A DNA stretch of 64,000 nt from Pseudomonas weihenstephanensis (lineage in GTDB: Bacteria > Pseudomonadota > Gammaproteobacteria > Pseudomonadales > Pseudomonadaceae), in NCBI RefSeq assembly GCF_001043055.1, contig NZ_JYLF01000009.1:1-64000 (forward strand), read 5' to 3'. Numbering within the stretch: the first letter of the stretch is position 1; every line of letters begins with the position of its first letter. Both the position numbers and the translations under genes were made by a program. A model generated the notes under the pieces. It ran no database searches and was not told the origin of the DNA. It worked only from the letters and a program-made list of their open reading frames with translations. This document shows, in pieces, positions 25,523 to 34,242 of this stretch.

Positions 25523-26500
25523 TTACGGCGTGGTGGTACCGCTGATCACAGCGGCGAACGGAACCTGCTTGCGGCTGAACACGCGCTGCCAGTTCGCAGC
25601 AGCTGCGTACTGAGTCGAGGTCGGGCTGAGGTTCTGAGCCTCAGAGCCCTTCCAGCTGAAGCCGGCAGGCTGGAGGATGTAAGTCTTCCGCTCCCACAGC
25701 ACTTCGGCACCGCCGCCATTACCGCCGCCAGGCTTACGCTCCAGTTCTACCGGAACCTTGGGCGTGCCTTCGCCGTAACCGAACGCGCCCTGGCCGAAGA
25801 ACACGGACAGGTACTTGCCCGCGCCATACACCAGAGCATCGTCCATGAACACCGGCTTACCCAGATAGGTGGCCAGAATGATCTTGCCGTCGGAGTCACG
25901 CAGGTACTCGATGAGGTCTTGCTTGACCATCTGGTTCATCACCACCGAGTGCACGCCGATCGCGCCGAACTGGTCAGCAGCATCGCCGGCGGTGAAGGCG
26001 GCATCCTGGAAGGCGTTCGCGCTGATGGTCGCACCCGCATCGATGACCATGTCACCGCCGTTGTTGGCGATGTTCGAGGCGATGATGCCGCGAGCCGCGC
26101 CCAAGGTGTAACGCTGCCACTGGCGTGTCCAGTAGGTGCCAAAACGGTTACGAATTTGCTGCTGAGGCTCGGTGTTCGCCAGCTCAGCGGTCAGGTCGGT
26201 GACGCCATAGCCTTTGTTGAGGTACAGGACGCGGGCACGCATGCTGTCTTGGGTGACCTTACCGACTTCGCCTTGGTCGTCCGGGTCGTCGTTGCTGATG
26301 TTCGGCGCTTCATCGGCGTTGAGATCCTGCCAGTAGCTGATCTCGGCGGTGCCCTGGCTGCCGGAGGCGATCGCGTCCAGCACGGGCGATCGAGTCACGA
26401 TGCCCGACTCGTACACAGCGGTCTTTTCCGGGCTGTTAACCGGTGCCAGGGAGGCGTAGTAGTCGCCGACGAAGATGTCGGTCAATTGGGTAGTTGGCAT
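25523..26500 (-). CDS. Major capsid protein
   Basis: The 325-aa product matches a coat-protein family of siphoviruses: PTTQLTDIFVGDYYAS start, ARVLYLNKGYGVTDLTAELA, and ITRSPVLD-type early motif with ILATYLGKPVFMDDAL. It directly follows the scaffold gene (3-base gap). The long open frame on the plus strand here is a shadow. Confidence 0.93.
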   Translation of the reverse strand: MPTTQLTDIFVGDYYASLAPVNSPEKTAVYESGIVTRSPVLDAIASGSQGTAEISYWQDLNADEAPNISNDDPDDQGEVGKVTQDSMRARVLYLNKGYGVTDLTAELANTEPQQQIRNRFGTYWTRQWQRYTLGAARGIIASNIANNGGDMVIDAGATISANAFQDAAFTAGDAADQFGAIGVHSVVMNQMVKQDLIEYLRDSDGKIILATYLGKPVFMDDALVYGAGKYLSVFFGQGAFGYGEGTPKVPVELERKPGGGNGGGAEVLWERKTYILQPAGFSWKGSEAQNLSPTSTQYAAAANWQRVFSRKQVPFAAVISGTTTP

Positions 26501-26503
26501 GGA

Positions 26504-27277
26504 TTAGGTTCCTTTGGTGGCCTGGATTTTCTTGAAGAGATCGGGATTGTCACGGGCGATCGCAGCGCGTTCGGTTTCCGTGTACTCGCCCCACTTTTTC
26601 GTGGCCTTGCCACCGTTGTCGCCGGTCTGCCCGGCGCCCTGAGCCCTTGGCCACAGGTGCGTTGCTGTTTCACGCAGAGATTCCGCCCATTCGAGCGGCG
26701 ACAGCGGGGTTTTCCCGTCTTTCCCGTACACGACCTCGCCGTCACGGTCGGTGGCAATTGCCTCGCCGTCTTCACTGAGTTTGAAAGTGCCCCGGGCGCG
26801 CAGGATGATGTCCTCGGCAGCCTCGGGGAGCGCGCCGGCCTTGATGGCAGCAGCGCGGATGGAATCGGCCAGCACCTTGTCGCTGTACTTGGCGGCGAAT
26901 TGCTCGGCCTTATCGGCGCGAGTCTTCTCGGCGCTCAGCTTGGTGTCGTAGTCGCTGCGCAGGCGCTCGGTGCGGCGAGTGATCACCTCGTCCAGCTTGC
27001 CTTCAGCGATGAGCTTGGTTTCTTCGTCCTGGCCAACCTTCGCAAGCAGCCCCTTGACCGCTTCGATGTCCAGGCCTTCGAACTGCCCCTTCAGCTTGTC
27101 CAGTTCGGTTTTGATGGTCCGGTTCGAGCCCAGCAACTCCTGGTTCTTGGACTTGAGGCCGGTTACTTCCTTGTCCAGATACTCCTGAACCTTTCCGACT
27201 AGCGCCTCCTGAAGGGCTGCGGTCTGAGTTGCGTCGAGGGTGAGGCCAGCGGCGGCCGGGTCAAATTCAAATGGCAT
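26504..27277 (-). CDS. Capsid scaffold protein
   Basis: The 257-aa product is acidic and largely alpha-helical with a coiled-coil region (about residues 25-140: KSKNQELLGSNRTIKTELDK...) and a C-terminal basic tail (FKKIQATKGT). These are typical of internal scaffolds, which are removed after procapsid assembly. It precedes the capsid gene, as usual. Confidence 0.87.
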   Translation of the reverse strand: MPFEFDPAAAGLTLDATQTAALQEALVGKVQEYLDKEVTGLKSKNQELLGSNRTIKTELDKLKGQFEGLDIEAVKGLLAKVGQDEETKLIAEGKLDEVITRRTERLRSDYDTKLSAEKTRADKAEQFAAKYSDKVLADSIRAAAIKAGALPEAAEDIILRARGTFKLSEDGEAIATDRDGEVVYGKDGKTPLSPLEWAESLRETATHLWPRAQGAGQTGDNGGKATKKWGEYTETERAAIARDNPDLFKKIQATKGT

Positions 27278-27317
27278 AGGTATCCCCTGGGGACTTGGTT
27301 GGCCCGCCTGACGGGCA

Positions 27318-27342
27318 TAAAAAAACCGCCCATTGGGCGGCT
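27318..27342 (-). terminator. Terminator-like hairpin upstream of the scaffold gene
   Basis: CCGCCCAATGGGCGG on the minus strand is followed by a run of seven Ts, after the stop of the DnaT-like gene. It resembles the other within-operon hairpins and must be passed for capsid expression unless a promoter follows it. Confidence 0.75.
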
Positions 27343-27360
27343 TGGTGTGAATTCTGTGGT

Positions 27361-27846
27361 TTATCGGACTATCGAAAGCCCCCGCATGACCAGGTAGTCG
27401 GCGAACTGTGTCCTGCTCGGCGCGTACGGCGGCGGTCGCATACGCAGGCCTGGCGTATCTCGATTCAATAGAGTCCGCCGCCCGTTCGGCTCGGTACAGT
27501 GAGTCGGCTCTTCGATCTGGCAGCCCTGCTCAGCGGCGTAAAGTTCGACCGCCAGCCGCACCTGACCCCACTCAAGCTCAAAGGGCACGAATGTCTCCGA
27601 AAGCGTCTGGTATTCGATCTTGCAGTCACGCCGGGGCCAGGCCATTGCCTGTTTAGGATTGGCCTTTCGCCCCTTCCAATGGCGAGCATTGATGTCGGCG
27701 GCTGCGCGCAGCAACAATTCGACCTGCTCAGTCTCAGCTTCAGGTATCCGGAACCCGTAGTAGTCGCGGTAGAAGGTCAGCTTCTCCAGCGGCACGAAGC
27801 TATTCGCGTCTGGGCTGCCCTTCCCGTCCTCAACGATGATCTGCAT
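27361..27846 (-). CDS. DnaT-like / head completion protein
   Basis: The 161-aa product begins MQIIVEDGKGSPDANSFVPL, the signature of the DnaT-like ssDNA-binding family encoded in many phage head operons. Those proteins are probably head-tail adaptors, with the replication name a carry-over. The body holds LLLRAAADINARHWKGRKA and VPFELEWGQVRLAVELYAAE. It lies between the minor head protein and the scaffold. Confidence 0.82.
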   Translation of the reverse strand: MQIIVEDGKGSPDANSFVPLEKLTFYRDYYGFRIPEAETEQVELLLRAAADINARHWKGRKANPKQAMAWPRRDCKIEYQTLSETFVPFELEWGQVRLAVELYAAEQGCQIEEPTHCTEPNGRRTLLNRDTPGLRMRPPPYAPSRTQFADYLVMRGLSIVR

Positions 27847-27854
27847 GTGCTATC

Positions 27855-28967
27855 TCAACCTGGTTGAGCGCCGAGTGTAACGCCTGCGCGGATGAACATG
27901 TCAGGTTCGGCTTCCTTAAGCTGCGCCAGAGTCAGCGGCTTGAACGACTTGTCGAGCTGTAGCTTGGCGAACTTCTCCGGCGTCAGCCCTCCATCGCGGA
28001 ACAACTTGCCCCGGACCGGCCCGAGAGCATGATCCTGAAAGCTCGCCGGTTGCGTTGCCAGCCACTCGTAATAGTTCTGACCTGCCTCAACCTGCGACCC
28101 GCCGTTATCGCCCACCGAGGCGCGTGTGGCGTCCTTGGCGAACATCTCCGAAAGCTTCGTGATCGGCACCGTGGTTGACCGGCAGCAGATGTGCGCCGGA
28201 GGTAGCGGGCCTTTGCCCAGGTCGAAGCGCATACCATCCAAGCCTTTGCATTGCTGCGAGGTTTTGCGGTCGAGCGTAGACACCCAACGGTAGCCCAGCA
28301 CCACGTCGCTGTTGGCCTTCAGCGTCTCCATTCGTGCCGTGGTGGCTACGTGCTGGATTGCCGTCTGCACCACGGCGGCAGCATTGCGGTTGCTCACCGC
28401 CAACACGCCATCCGTGAAGTTCTGCGCCGCAGTTCCGCGAATCGCCTGAATGATCTGGGCGTTGGTCTGGCCCTGGCCGAAGCCGAGCCGGATCGTGTTG
28501 GTGACGCGCATCGTCTCGGTCCGCGTCCAGCCGCTGACGAAGCTCTTCAGCAGCTTCCCGCCGTCGATGCCCTTTACCTGAAGCGGATAGGAGAACACCG
28601 CCGCACGGATCACCGTGTTGGTCGGCACCACCGCGTCGATGGACAGTGCATTGCTCAGGCTTTTGGCCTCAAAGCTCGACTCGTACAGCGCGATATCGAC
28701 CAGATCGGCCTGCACCAGGTCGCCGTAGGCCTTGTAGATATCCAGCAGCTTGCCGTCCACCCGAGCCAGGAACTGCTCAAGGCGGTCCCGGCTGTAGGTG
28801 GTCAGCTCCTTGCGGGTCAACTGCTCCCGCACCAGCCTGTCGATCTGCCGCAGGTACTTCTCGAACTTCTTGACCTCGCCGGCCTTAAGTCGCTCCAGCA
28901 TTACCGAGTGGCGGGTCGTCTGCTCCAGCAGTTGGCTGTCCGCCTGCGCCAGGCTTGTCGTTGGCAT
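27855..28967 (-). CDS. Minor head protein, MuF/SPP1 gp7 type
   Basis: The 370-aa product has a helical N-terminal part and a C-terminal MuF-like region: YRWVSTLDRKTSQQCKGLDG and GPLPPAHICCRSTTVPI are the conserved features. Such proteins sit in the head near the portal and may enter the cell with the DNA. It starts inside the end of the portal gene (83-base overlap); ATG 28967 is the best start. Confidence 0.9.
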   Translation of the reverse strand: MPTTSLAQADSQLLEQTTRHSVMLERLKAGEVKKFEKYLRQIDRLVREQLTRKELTTYSRDRLEQFLARVDGKLLDIYKAYGDLVQADLVDIALYESSFEAKSLSNALSIDAVVPTNTVIRAAVFSYPLQVKGIDGGKLLKSFVSGWTRTETMRVTNTIRLGFGQGQTNAQIIQAIRGTAAQNFTDGVLAVSNRNAAAVVQTAIQHVATTARMETLKANSDVVLGYRWVSTLDRKTSQQCKGLDGMRFDLGKGPLPPAHICCRSTTVPITKLSEMFAKDATRASVGDNGGSQVEAGQNYYEWLATQPASFQDHALGPVRGKLFRDGGLTPEKFAKLQLDKSFKPLTLAQLKEAEPDMFIRAGVTLGAQPG

Positions 28968-30345
28968 CGTCTTTGTCCAAGTTGATGCCGGCCGACTCGC
29001 GCTCATCGCTGATCAGGTCGGCCTCTTCGTCGTATGGGCGGTCCGGCAACTTGCCGGTGGTGAGGTACTGCCAGTAGGTGTCGGCGCTGATCGTGCCAGC
29101 CATCACGCCCTTGAGCAGTTCGGCAAGTACTTGGGCATCGACCACTGGAGTCACGAACTCAGGGTTTACCTTGAACTTGACCTGCTTGGGGTCGTAGCCT
29201 TTCCACTCAGCGGCGTATCGCAATCCCTGTTCCACTGCCTCGGCGACCGTGATGACGATGCTGTGCAATGTCGCGTGCTGGTCGTTCTGGCGCGTCTTTC
29301 TGGCCTCGCCCGACTCAGTGCCAGCCACGTCCATGACCTTGGCGCCGGCCTCAAGCGCGGCGTTCTTCTGGTCATCCATGGCCTTGCGCACTGCTTCGAT
29401 GCCGGCGCCTTGGAACTCCAGGTAACCGCACTCGCCATTCGGACCAAGATCCCAAGCCGCCGATGGCCCGGTGACGCTCAACTCGACCGCCTCATCCAGA
29501 CCAGAGACCCACGGCTGCGGGTGGCTGGTCTGGTGCAGCGAGGTGAAGTAGTCAGCGCTCAACTGGTAGGACTTCAGCGCGGCCCGCGCCATGGTGAGCA
29601 ACGGCACCTCGTCGACGTCAGGTGAATTATCGGTCGAGCCGCAGTAGATGACGGGCAAATAGGCCAGGCCTTTGACGAGACGGTTGTCGGTACCGGTGGT
29701 GCCCAGCGGGCGTTCGTCGTCGATCAGCTCGCCAGCCTCGTTGCGTACGGCCGTGTAGCAGACCTCGCCCAGCATGAAGAATTCACGGAAAACCGTGTCG
29801 CAGTCATGACTGTAGCGATCGCCGCCCTTCTTGCGAAACTCGCGAAATACCGAGAGGACCAGGTCCTGCCGGCCGCCTTGATCAGCAGTATCCCAGTTGA
29901 TCGCGTTGCGTGTGGCGTACGTCGAGAAGTATGGCTCACCGCTTTCGTCGATGTTCACCACCAGCGGCACACGACCGTGGGAGATCGCCTGGCGCACCAT
30001 CCGGAAGAACAGCTGCTTCAGGCCGAAACCGTCCGCTGTTGCGTTGTCCTCCAGCCCTTTCAGGCCGCTAGGCAGCTCAATCTCCGGGATCAGCCGGGAG
30101 ACTAGGCCCATCATCGAACGCAGCGAGTCACGCACCCAATGCTCGTACTGGGCTCGGTCTGTGTAGTTCTGGTACAGGTACTTGTTGCCGGGGCCGTCGA
30201 TCTTTTCAGCTTCAACCATGCCGCTCGGCTTGGGTAGGTTGCGCTCGTTGCGCTTCACGGCGCACTCACCCTCGAGCGCGTCGTCCATCATTTCCCACTC
30301 GGCGATGTGCACGTCGTAGTCGGGGTTTGTCGATTGCACTGGCAT
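28885..30345 (-). CDS. Portal protein (DUF4055-like)
   Basis: The 486-aa product fits DUF4055 portals: NKYLYQNYTDRAQYEHWVRD, RSMMGLVSRLIPEIELPSGL, ALKSYQLSADYFTSLHQTSH, and a C-terminal acidic Gly-rich tail. It forms the dodecameric DNA channel. The ATG at 30345 overlaps the terminase stop; 62 upstream codons are a shadow. Confidence 0.92.
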   Translation of the reverse strand: MPVQSTNPDYDVHIAEWEMMDDALEGECAVKRNERNLPKPSGMVEAEKIDGPGNKYLYQNYTDRAQYEHWVRDSLRSMMGLVSRLIPEIELPSGLKGLEDNATADGFGLKQLFFRMVRQAISHGRVPLVVNIDESGEPYFSTYATRNAINWDTADQGGRQDLVLSVFREFRKKGGDRYSHDCDTVFREFFMLGEVCYTAVRNEAGELIDDERPLGTTGTDNRLVKGLAYLPVIYCGSTDNSPDVDEVPLLTMARAALKSYQLSADYFTSLHQTSHPQPWVSGLDEAVELSVTGPSAAWDLGPNGECGYLEFQGAGIEAVRKAMDDQKNAALEAGAKVMDVAGTESGEARKTRQNDQHATLHSIVITVAEAVEQGLRYAAEWKGYDPKQVKFKVNPEFVTPVVDAQVLAELLKGVMAGTISADTYWQYLTTGKLPDRPYDEEADLISDERESAGINLDKDDANDKPGAGGQPTAGADDPPLGNAGAT

Positions 30346-31835
30346 CAGGCCAAGCCTCCAATTCGGCGTGTTCCGCCTGTGCGTTTGCGTCGGCCCATCG
30401 AGACGGCGAAGTAGCGGAAGGCGTCCGCGCCGTGCGATGACCAGTCGTGAAGCGGTTTGTCTTTCCAGCAGCCCCGCTTGTCGTCCCACTCCTTTCGGTA
30501 GTTCTCCAGGCAGGAAATACCCAGTTCGCACTTGGACTCATCGAAGGCACAGGCCGGAAGGATCTCCCGAACCTGCTCAATGCCCTCATCGATGCCGAGC
30601 TTTGGAACAACGCTGAACTTGAGGCTGTATTTTTGCCCGTCGATCTCGTAGCCCTCCCGGGCCAGCTCGCGCCGGGTCTTGCCGTCGCTGCCGAATTCGC
30701 GGTTGTCGATGTCGTGTGGGCCCCAGTGATCGCCATACGTGTATTTGCGATCCTTGAGCACCTTCATGTAGTGCCGCAGGCCTTCGCCGCTGTTCTCATA
30801 GAAATCGATGACGTGGTATTCCTCGCCGACGATCCGAACGAACCAGATGGCCGTAGAGTCGCCGACACCGATATCCCATACCGTGTGCACCGGCAGATGA
30901 CTGTTGTCCGGCAGTGGGCCAATGCGCTGAGCGCCATACAGCTTGGTGAACTGTTTGGCGTAGTACGCGCCCTCGATCGACTGCTGGAAGGCCTCAGCCG
31001 GCAGAGACGGGTATTCCCGCTTCATGTCGTCGCCGAGCGTCTTCTCCTTGGCCGCGTACCAGGCGCGCTGGCCTGGGTTCGTGTCAATGCCGTGCTTCGC
31101 GAACAGTTCGTTGAAGTAGTCGGCCAGGCGCTGCGGGATGACCACATCGGTCGGGTCAAGCCAATAGGCCTTGTTCTTCCACCAGGAGAAGAAGAAAAAC
31201 TTCCAGTCCAGCAAGCCCAGGGGCACGCCAGCCAGTTGCTGCCGCTCCGCGCTCTGCGAGTAGTCGAAGAAGTAGCCTGCCCGGCCCTCCGCCGTCGATT
31301 CAATCGTGACGAAGCAATCGGTGGCGACAGCCTCGAAGGCGCCGGTGACGATCTCTCGGGCCTTGTGGGGAAACTTGGCGCAGATCTTCCCGAACTCGGA
31401 TACGTGCAGATACCGTAGAGTCCCGCCCCGGAAGGATGTGGACACGTAGAGCGATCCGCCCTTGCTGAACACAAGCTCACCAGCAGCATCGTTAGAAGCA
31501 GGGTTGGCAGCGCGTATCTCAACAGGAAGGTTGTCGTAGGCATATTTGACCTTCTCCCGAAACAGACGTTTGGCGTCGTTCAGGGTGTGAGCGATCAGGG
31601 CGCACTTGGCGGACTCGAACAATGCAGCGTCGAGCTGGATGATGCAGCACTCAGTGGTGAAGCCGAGTTGCCGAGCCTTCAGGATGATGTTGCGGGTGTG
31701 CATCCCCTCGAAGTATTCGATCTGCTCGTCCGTCATCCGGAAGCGAACCTTCTTGCCCCCTTTGTCTGTGATGAAGTAGAGGTTGTTAAGGCGCCAGCGC
31801 TTGTCCCTGAGCAATTTCATGTGCTCGGGCTTCAT
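30345..31835 (-). CDS. Terminase large subunit
   Basis: The 496-aa product has the ATPase Walker A KARQLGFTT at about residue 53, a Walker B-like YLHVSEFGKI, motif III TIESTAEG, and RNase H-type nuclease residues in VWDIGVGDSTAIWF, HWGPHDIDNREF and HGADAFRYF. It packages and cuts concatemeric DNA. It follows the small subunit by 3 bases. Confidence 0.96.
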   Translation of the reverse strand: MKPEHMKLLRDKRWRLNNLYFITDKGGKKVRFRMTDEQIEYFEGMHTRNIILKARQLGFTTECCIIQLDAALFESAKCALIAHTLNDAKRLFREKVKYAYDNLPVEIRAANPASNDAAGELVFSKGGSLYVSTSFRGGTLRYLHVSEFGKICAKFPHKAREIVTGAFEAVATDCFVTIESTAEGRAGYFFDYSQSAERQQLAGVPLGLLDWKFFFFSWWKNKAYWLDPTDVVIPQRLADYFNELFAKHGIDTNPGQRAWYAAKEKTLGDDMKREYPSLPAEAFQQSIEGAYYAKQFTKLYGAQRIGPLPDNSHLPVHTVWDIGVGDSTAIWFVRIVGEEYHVIDFYENSGEGLRHYMKVLKDRKYTYGDHWGPHDIDNREFGSDGKTRRELAREGYEIDGQKYSLKFSVVPKLGIDEGIEQVREILPACAFDESKCELGISCLENYRKEWDDKRGCWKDKPLHDWSSHGADAFRYFAVSMGRRKRTGGTRRIGGLA

Positions 31836-31838
31836 GCG

Positions 31839-32456
31839 TCAGGCTTCCTTAGAAAGTTCGTCCATAAGTTTGGAGAGTTCGTCGGCTTCGCTGCCGCCAG
31901 TTTTAGCGTCCAGCTCGTAGGCTTGGCGCTCCAAAGCAATCAGCGTTTTTAGTGTCTCGGCCAATTCCTTCATGGTCTTGGTTCGGGAAGGTAGCGCGCC
32001 AATCTTGTTAGCCAGCGCCAACATATCTGCCATAGCGTCACCATCTTCGTGATCGCCTTCCTTGAACTGCTTGATCAAAGACTTAATCGTCCCCTGCTCA
32101 TCAGTAAGCGATTCCAGCTCATCCAGCAGCTTGTTGGCCAGCCTGCGAGACCGGCCAATGTCAGTCCGATGAGCCATACGGATATCAGCAATAACCTCAG
32201 CGTTGGCTTCCACGATTCCACGTTCGGTTGCCAGTGTTTCCGTGGAAACCTTTGTGGAAACCTCCCGCTTGGAAACCAGCGAATCCGCTTTAGCCTTGAT
32301 CTTGGCATTGAGGTCACGATCCCAGCCTTCCAGCTTGGAGCGCTTGTTGATTGCGGTGTGAGATACGCCGCAAGCCGAGGCGATCTCGCGCACTGAGAGC
32401 AAGCCAGCCCGAAAGAGCTGTTCAATGCGCTCCCAGTCGGGTTGCTTGGTTGTCAT
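31839..32456 (-). CDS. Terminase small subunit
   Basis: The 205-aa product starts with a helix-turn-helix (DWERIEQLFRAGLLSVREIA, ACGVSHTAINKRSKLEGW), then a helical oligomerisation part. It recognises the packaging site. Three GTGGAAACC-type words occur in its own gene at about 32236-32274, a possible but unproved recognition region. Confidence 0.9.
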   Translation of the reverse strand: MTTKQPDWERIEQLFRAGLLSVREIASACGVSHTAINKRSKLEGWDRDLNAKIKAKADSLVSKREVSTKVSTETLATERGIVEANAEVIADIRMAHRTDIGRSRRLANKLLDELESLTDEQGTIKSLIKQFKEGDHEDGDAMADMLALANKIGALPSRTKTMKELAETLKTLIALERQAYELDAKTGGSEADELSKLMDELSKEA

Positions 32457-32472
32457 GGGTTTACTCTGATAC

Positions 32473-32516
32473 TTGAAATAGTGGCGGGTTGCCGGTATTG
32501 GTAAAGATCACTCACC
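32473..32516 (+). promoter_or_regulatory. Promoter of the plus-strand gene at 32529
   Basis: TTGAAA at 32473-32478 and TATTGG at 32496-32501 are spaced by 17 bases. The same promoter word set, with identical 17-base spacing and a shared GATCAC downstream, precedes the plus-strand gene at 33283. This repetition makes it more than chance. Confidence 0.7.
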
Positions 32517-32528
32517 GAGGAATTAAAA

Positions 32529-32732
32529 ATGGCAGAGATTGGCAAAAACATCGTGGCCGCTGGAAACAACGGAACCAATGAAGATCATCATCGACGTTAC
32601 GCTGTAGCGGCCGCACTTGAAGTGATCGCTGGATATGCAGCAAGCGGACATCCGTCAATCAATCTCGACTATGAATTTGGTCAGCTCTCCAGTTACGCCG
32701 ATCAAATTCAAGAAGCGCTGAAAGCCAAGTGA
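32529..32732 (+). CDS. Small plus-strand cargo gene upstream of terminase
   Basis: The 67-aa acidic product (MAEIGKNIVAAGNNGTNEDHHRRYAVAAAL..., shown to 20: MAEIGKNIVAAGNNGTNEDH) looks helical and soluble. GAGGAAT lies just upstream. It runs against the late operon and has its own promoter, so it may be expressed in the lysogen. Unknown function. Confidence 0.75.
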   Translation: MAEIGKNIVAAGNNGTNEDHHRRYAVAAALEVIAGYAASGHPSINLDYEFGQLSSYADQIQEALKAK

Positions 32733-32763
32733 TTCACCCGTGCCGCACTTACCTGCGGCACGC

Positions 32764-33204
32764 CTACCCCGCCTTACTCGAATCAATGATCAGCGTGCGA
32801 ATCGTGCCGCCCGTGTAGATATCCCGCTTCATAGCAGCTTTCACCGCATCTTCTGCGCTTGCGCCCATATCCATTGCAGCCACGGCATATGCAGCGCCAC
32901 TGCCGATGGCGTCAGGGTTGGACAGTTCAAGCTCCTGTTTCCATATGCCTGTCTTATCGTCATGACCGACCATCATCAGCTTGCCCCCATCGACGACATA
33001 GCCAGAACACTCAACGGGAACTGGCGAGGCAGTCCCGAAGTACGCCGCAATCAAAGCCTTCTCGTCGCATACTGCGCCTGACAGGAAGAAGCTGACCCCA
33101 TCGACTACCTGGCACTTTGGCGCGTTGTCAGAAACGATTGCACTATTGCGGGTCTGGCGAGAGTCATAGGCGATCACGCCGTCTTTGTAAGCAATGGTCG
33201 TCAT
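32764..33204 (-). CDS. Phage Ntn-hydrolase (proteasome/HslV-like) protein
   Basis: The 146-aa product starts MTTIAYKDGVIAYDSRQTRN; removal of Met would expose a Thr nucleophile, as in HslV and proteasome beta subunits, and the following strands (VDGVSFFLSGAV, AIGSGAAYAVAAMDMGASAE) fit the family. Its first residues resemble those of small phage proteins annotated as proteasome-like. It could process phage or host proteins, but substrates are unknown. It ends near the small cargo gene and lies just before the terminase. Confidence 0.85.
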   Translation of the reverse strand: MTTIAYKDGVIAYDSRQTRNSAIVSDNAPKCQVVDGVSFFLSGAVCDEKALIAAYFGTASPVPVECSGYVVDGGKLMMVGHDDKTGIWKQELELSNPDAIGSGAAYAVAAMDMGASAEDAVKAAMKRDIYTGGTIRTLIIDSSKAG

Positions 33205-33222
33205 TGTTGCCTCTATCTTGGA

Positions 33223-33265
33223 TTGAAATGCCGGGTGGATACCGGTATTGATGCTGATCACCCAT
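33223..33265 (+). promoter_or_regulatory. Promoter of the plus-strand gene at 33283
   Basis: TTGAAA at 33223-33228 and TATTGA at 33246-33251, 17 bases apart, then GATCAC. It is a near-duplicate of the promoter at 32473-32516. It lies just upstream of the start of the Ntn-hydrolase gene on the opposite strand. Confidence 0.7.
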
Positions 33266-33282
33266 TAAGAGTTACCAACGCC

Positions 33283-33504
33283 ATGGATATTGTATTCATC
33301 GCTCAGCAGAGGCCGCGGGTCAGAGCTGTTGTGCAGGGTCAGCGAGCAGGCCAACCGGTAGAGCCACTTCCGCTCCAGGCAAAATGTTACAAGGCTGTCG
33401 ACACTCGAACTGGCGACTACCTTGGCGAGTTCGATACCGAGGCTGAAGCCCAAGCGCTTTGCAACCGACTGAACGCACAGCTACCCCAGAACCAGCCACG
33501 ATAG
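33283..33504 (+). CDS. Small plus-strand cargo gene
   Basis: The 73-aa product begins MDIVFIAQQRPRVRAVVQGQ and ends with a compact region, YKAVDTRTGDYLGEFDTEAE then QALCNRLNAQ, which looks like a small beta-beta-alpha fold. No family recognised. It is divergent from the Ntn-hydrolase gene and is followed by a palindrome at 33515-33552. Confidence 0.7.
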   Translation: MDIVFIAQQRPRVRAVVQGQRAGQPVEPLPLQAKCYKAVDTRTGDYLGEFDTEAEAQALCNRLNAQLPQNQPR

Positions 33505-33514
33505 TTGGCTAACT

Positions 33515-33552
33515 CCGCGCCACGATTGGGCGCATTCGAAAACGTGGCGCGG
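33515..33552. repeat. Phage palindrome copy 1 (CCGCGCCACG ... CGTGGCGCGG)
   Basis: Perfect 10-bp arms separated by 18 bases. Copy 2 (40505-40542) has the same arms and spacing. Copy 3 (49886-49924) has imperfect arms and one more base. Confidence 0.75.
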
Positions 33553-33553
33553 C

Positions 33554-33871
33554 TTATTGAGTTACCCGGTTGAGGGCTTCGTCCGCTTTGTCGGTGGCCT
33601 GGGCCGCAGTGGTTGCGGCCTTAGTGGCCTTGTCAGCGGCTGTGCCAGTCTTGCGGGTCAGCTCTTCCAGCAGCCGGTCGCGCTCGGTCATCGCGGCGTC
33701 GTAGGCCTTGCGGATGTCCTGCACCTGGTTGCTCTGCTTTTCGGCTAGCGACCAGTACGCGGCCTGATAACCCAGCACCAACCCGCCACCCACCAGCACG
33801 ACGGCAATGGCCCAGACCTCAGTCCGACGCCACCAGCGGCGGGCGATAAATTCCAATGCGCATCTGTCCAT
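33554..33871 (-). CDS. One-helix membrane protein, lysis region
   Basis: The 105-aa product has a membrane segment (residues about 19-40, VWAIAVVLVGGGLVLGYQAA) followed by a helical Lys/Ala-rich part. It directly follows a second one-helix gene. The pair may be a holin and its partner; the classical spanins are at 5.3 kb, so this is unlikely to be Rz. Role inferred. Confidence 0.7.
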   Translation of the reverse strand: MDRCALEFIARRWWRRTEVWAIAVVLVGGGLVLGYQAAYWSLAEKQSNQVQDIRKAYDAAMTERDRLLEELTRKTGTAADKATKAATTAAQATDKADEALNRVTQ

Positions 33872-34242
33872 CAGGCGATACCTCCCAGCTTGGTACGCAG
33901 GCGAGTGATCTCGTCGCTCTGCTGCGTCACGCGGTCAGTGAGTTGGGCGACCTGACTTGTCAGGGCCTCGATCTTGCCTTCCATGCGCCCTACTGCTGCC
34001 GCGAGATCGTTCCGCTCCTTGGCGAACTGATCAGCGCGGGCCTCGGCCTCTTTGCGGGCGGCGCGCTCCTGATTCAACAGCTCGTTCAGGCGCTTCAGCG
34101 TGCCGATATCGGCGCTGTCCATTGCGCGGTCGGTAGCATCCTTGGAAAGGAAGCGGCGCAGCCAAAGCAGGCCGCCCAGTACAACGGTGGCGCTACCGCC
34201 CAGCCAGGTAGCTGTGCCTGGGCCAAGGTCAGTAGGATCCAT
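33871..34242 (-). CDS. Putative holin-like membrane protein with coiled coil
   Basis: The 123-aa product has one N-terminal membrane segment (residues about 13-28, WLGGSATVVLGGLLWLRRF) and then a long heptad-rich coiled coil ending QSDEITRLRTKLGG. Similar proteins occur as small holin-associated proteins in Pseudomonas siphoviruses. It shares one base with the next gene. It could start the late operon. Confidence 0.7.
   Translation of the reverse strand: MDPTDLGPGTATWLGGSATVVLGGLLWLRRFLSKDATDRAMDSADIGTLKRLNELLNQERAARKEAEARADQFAKERNDLAAAVGRMEGKIEALTSQVAQLTDRVTQQSDEITRLRTKLGGIA

Noticed and set aside
25511..27202. 563-codon open frame on the plus strand
   Set aside because: It lies antisense to the capsid and scaffold genes, which are clear; the frame is a high-GC shadow with no recognisable product.
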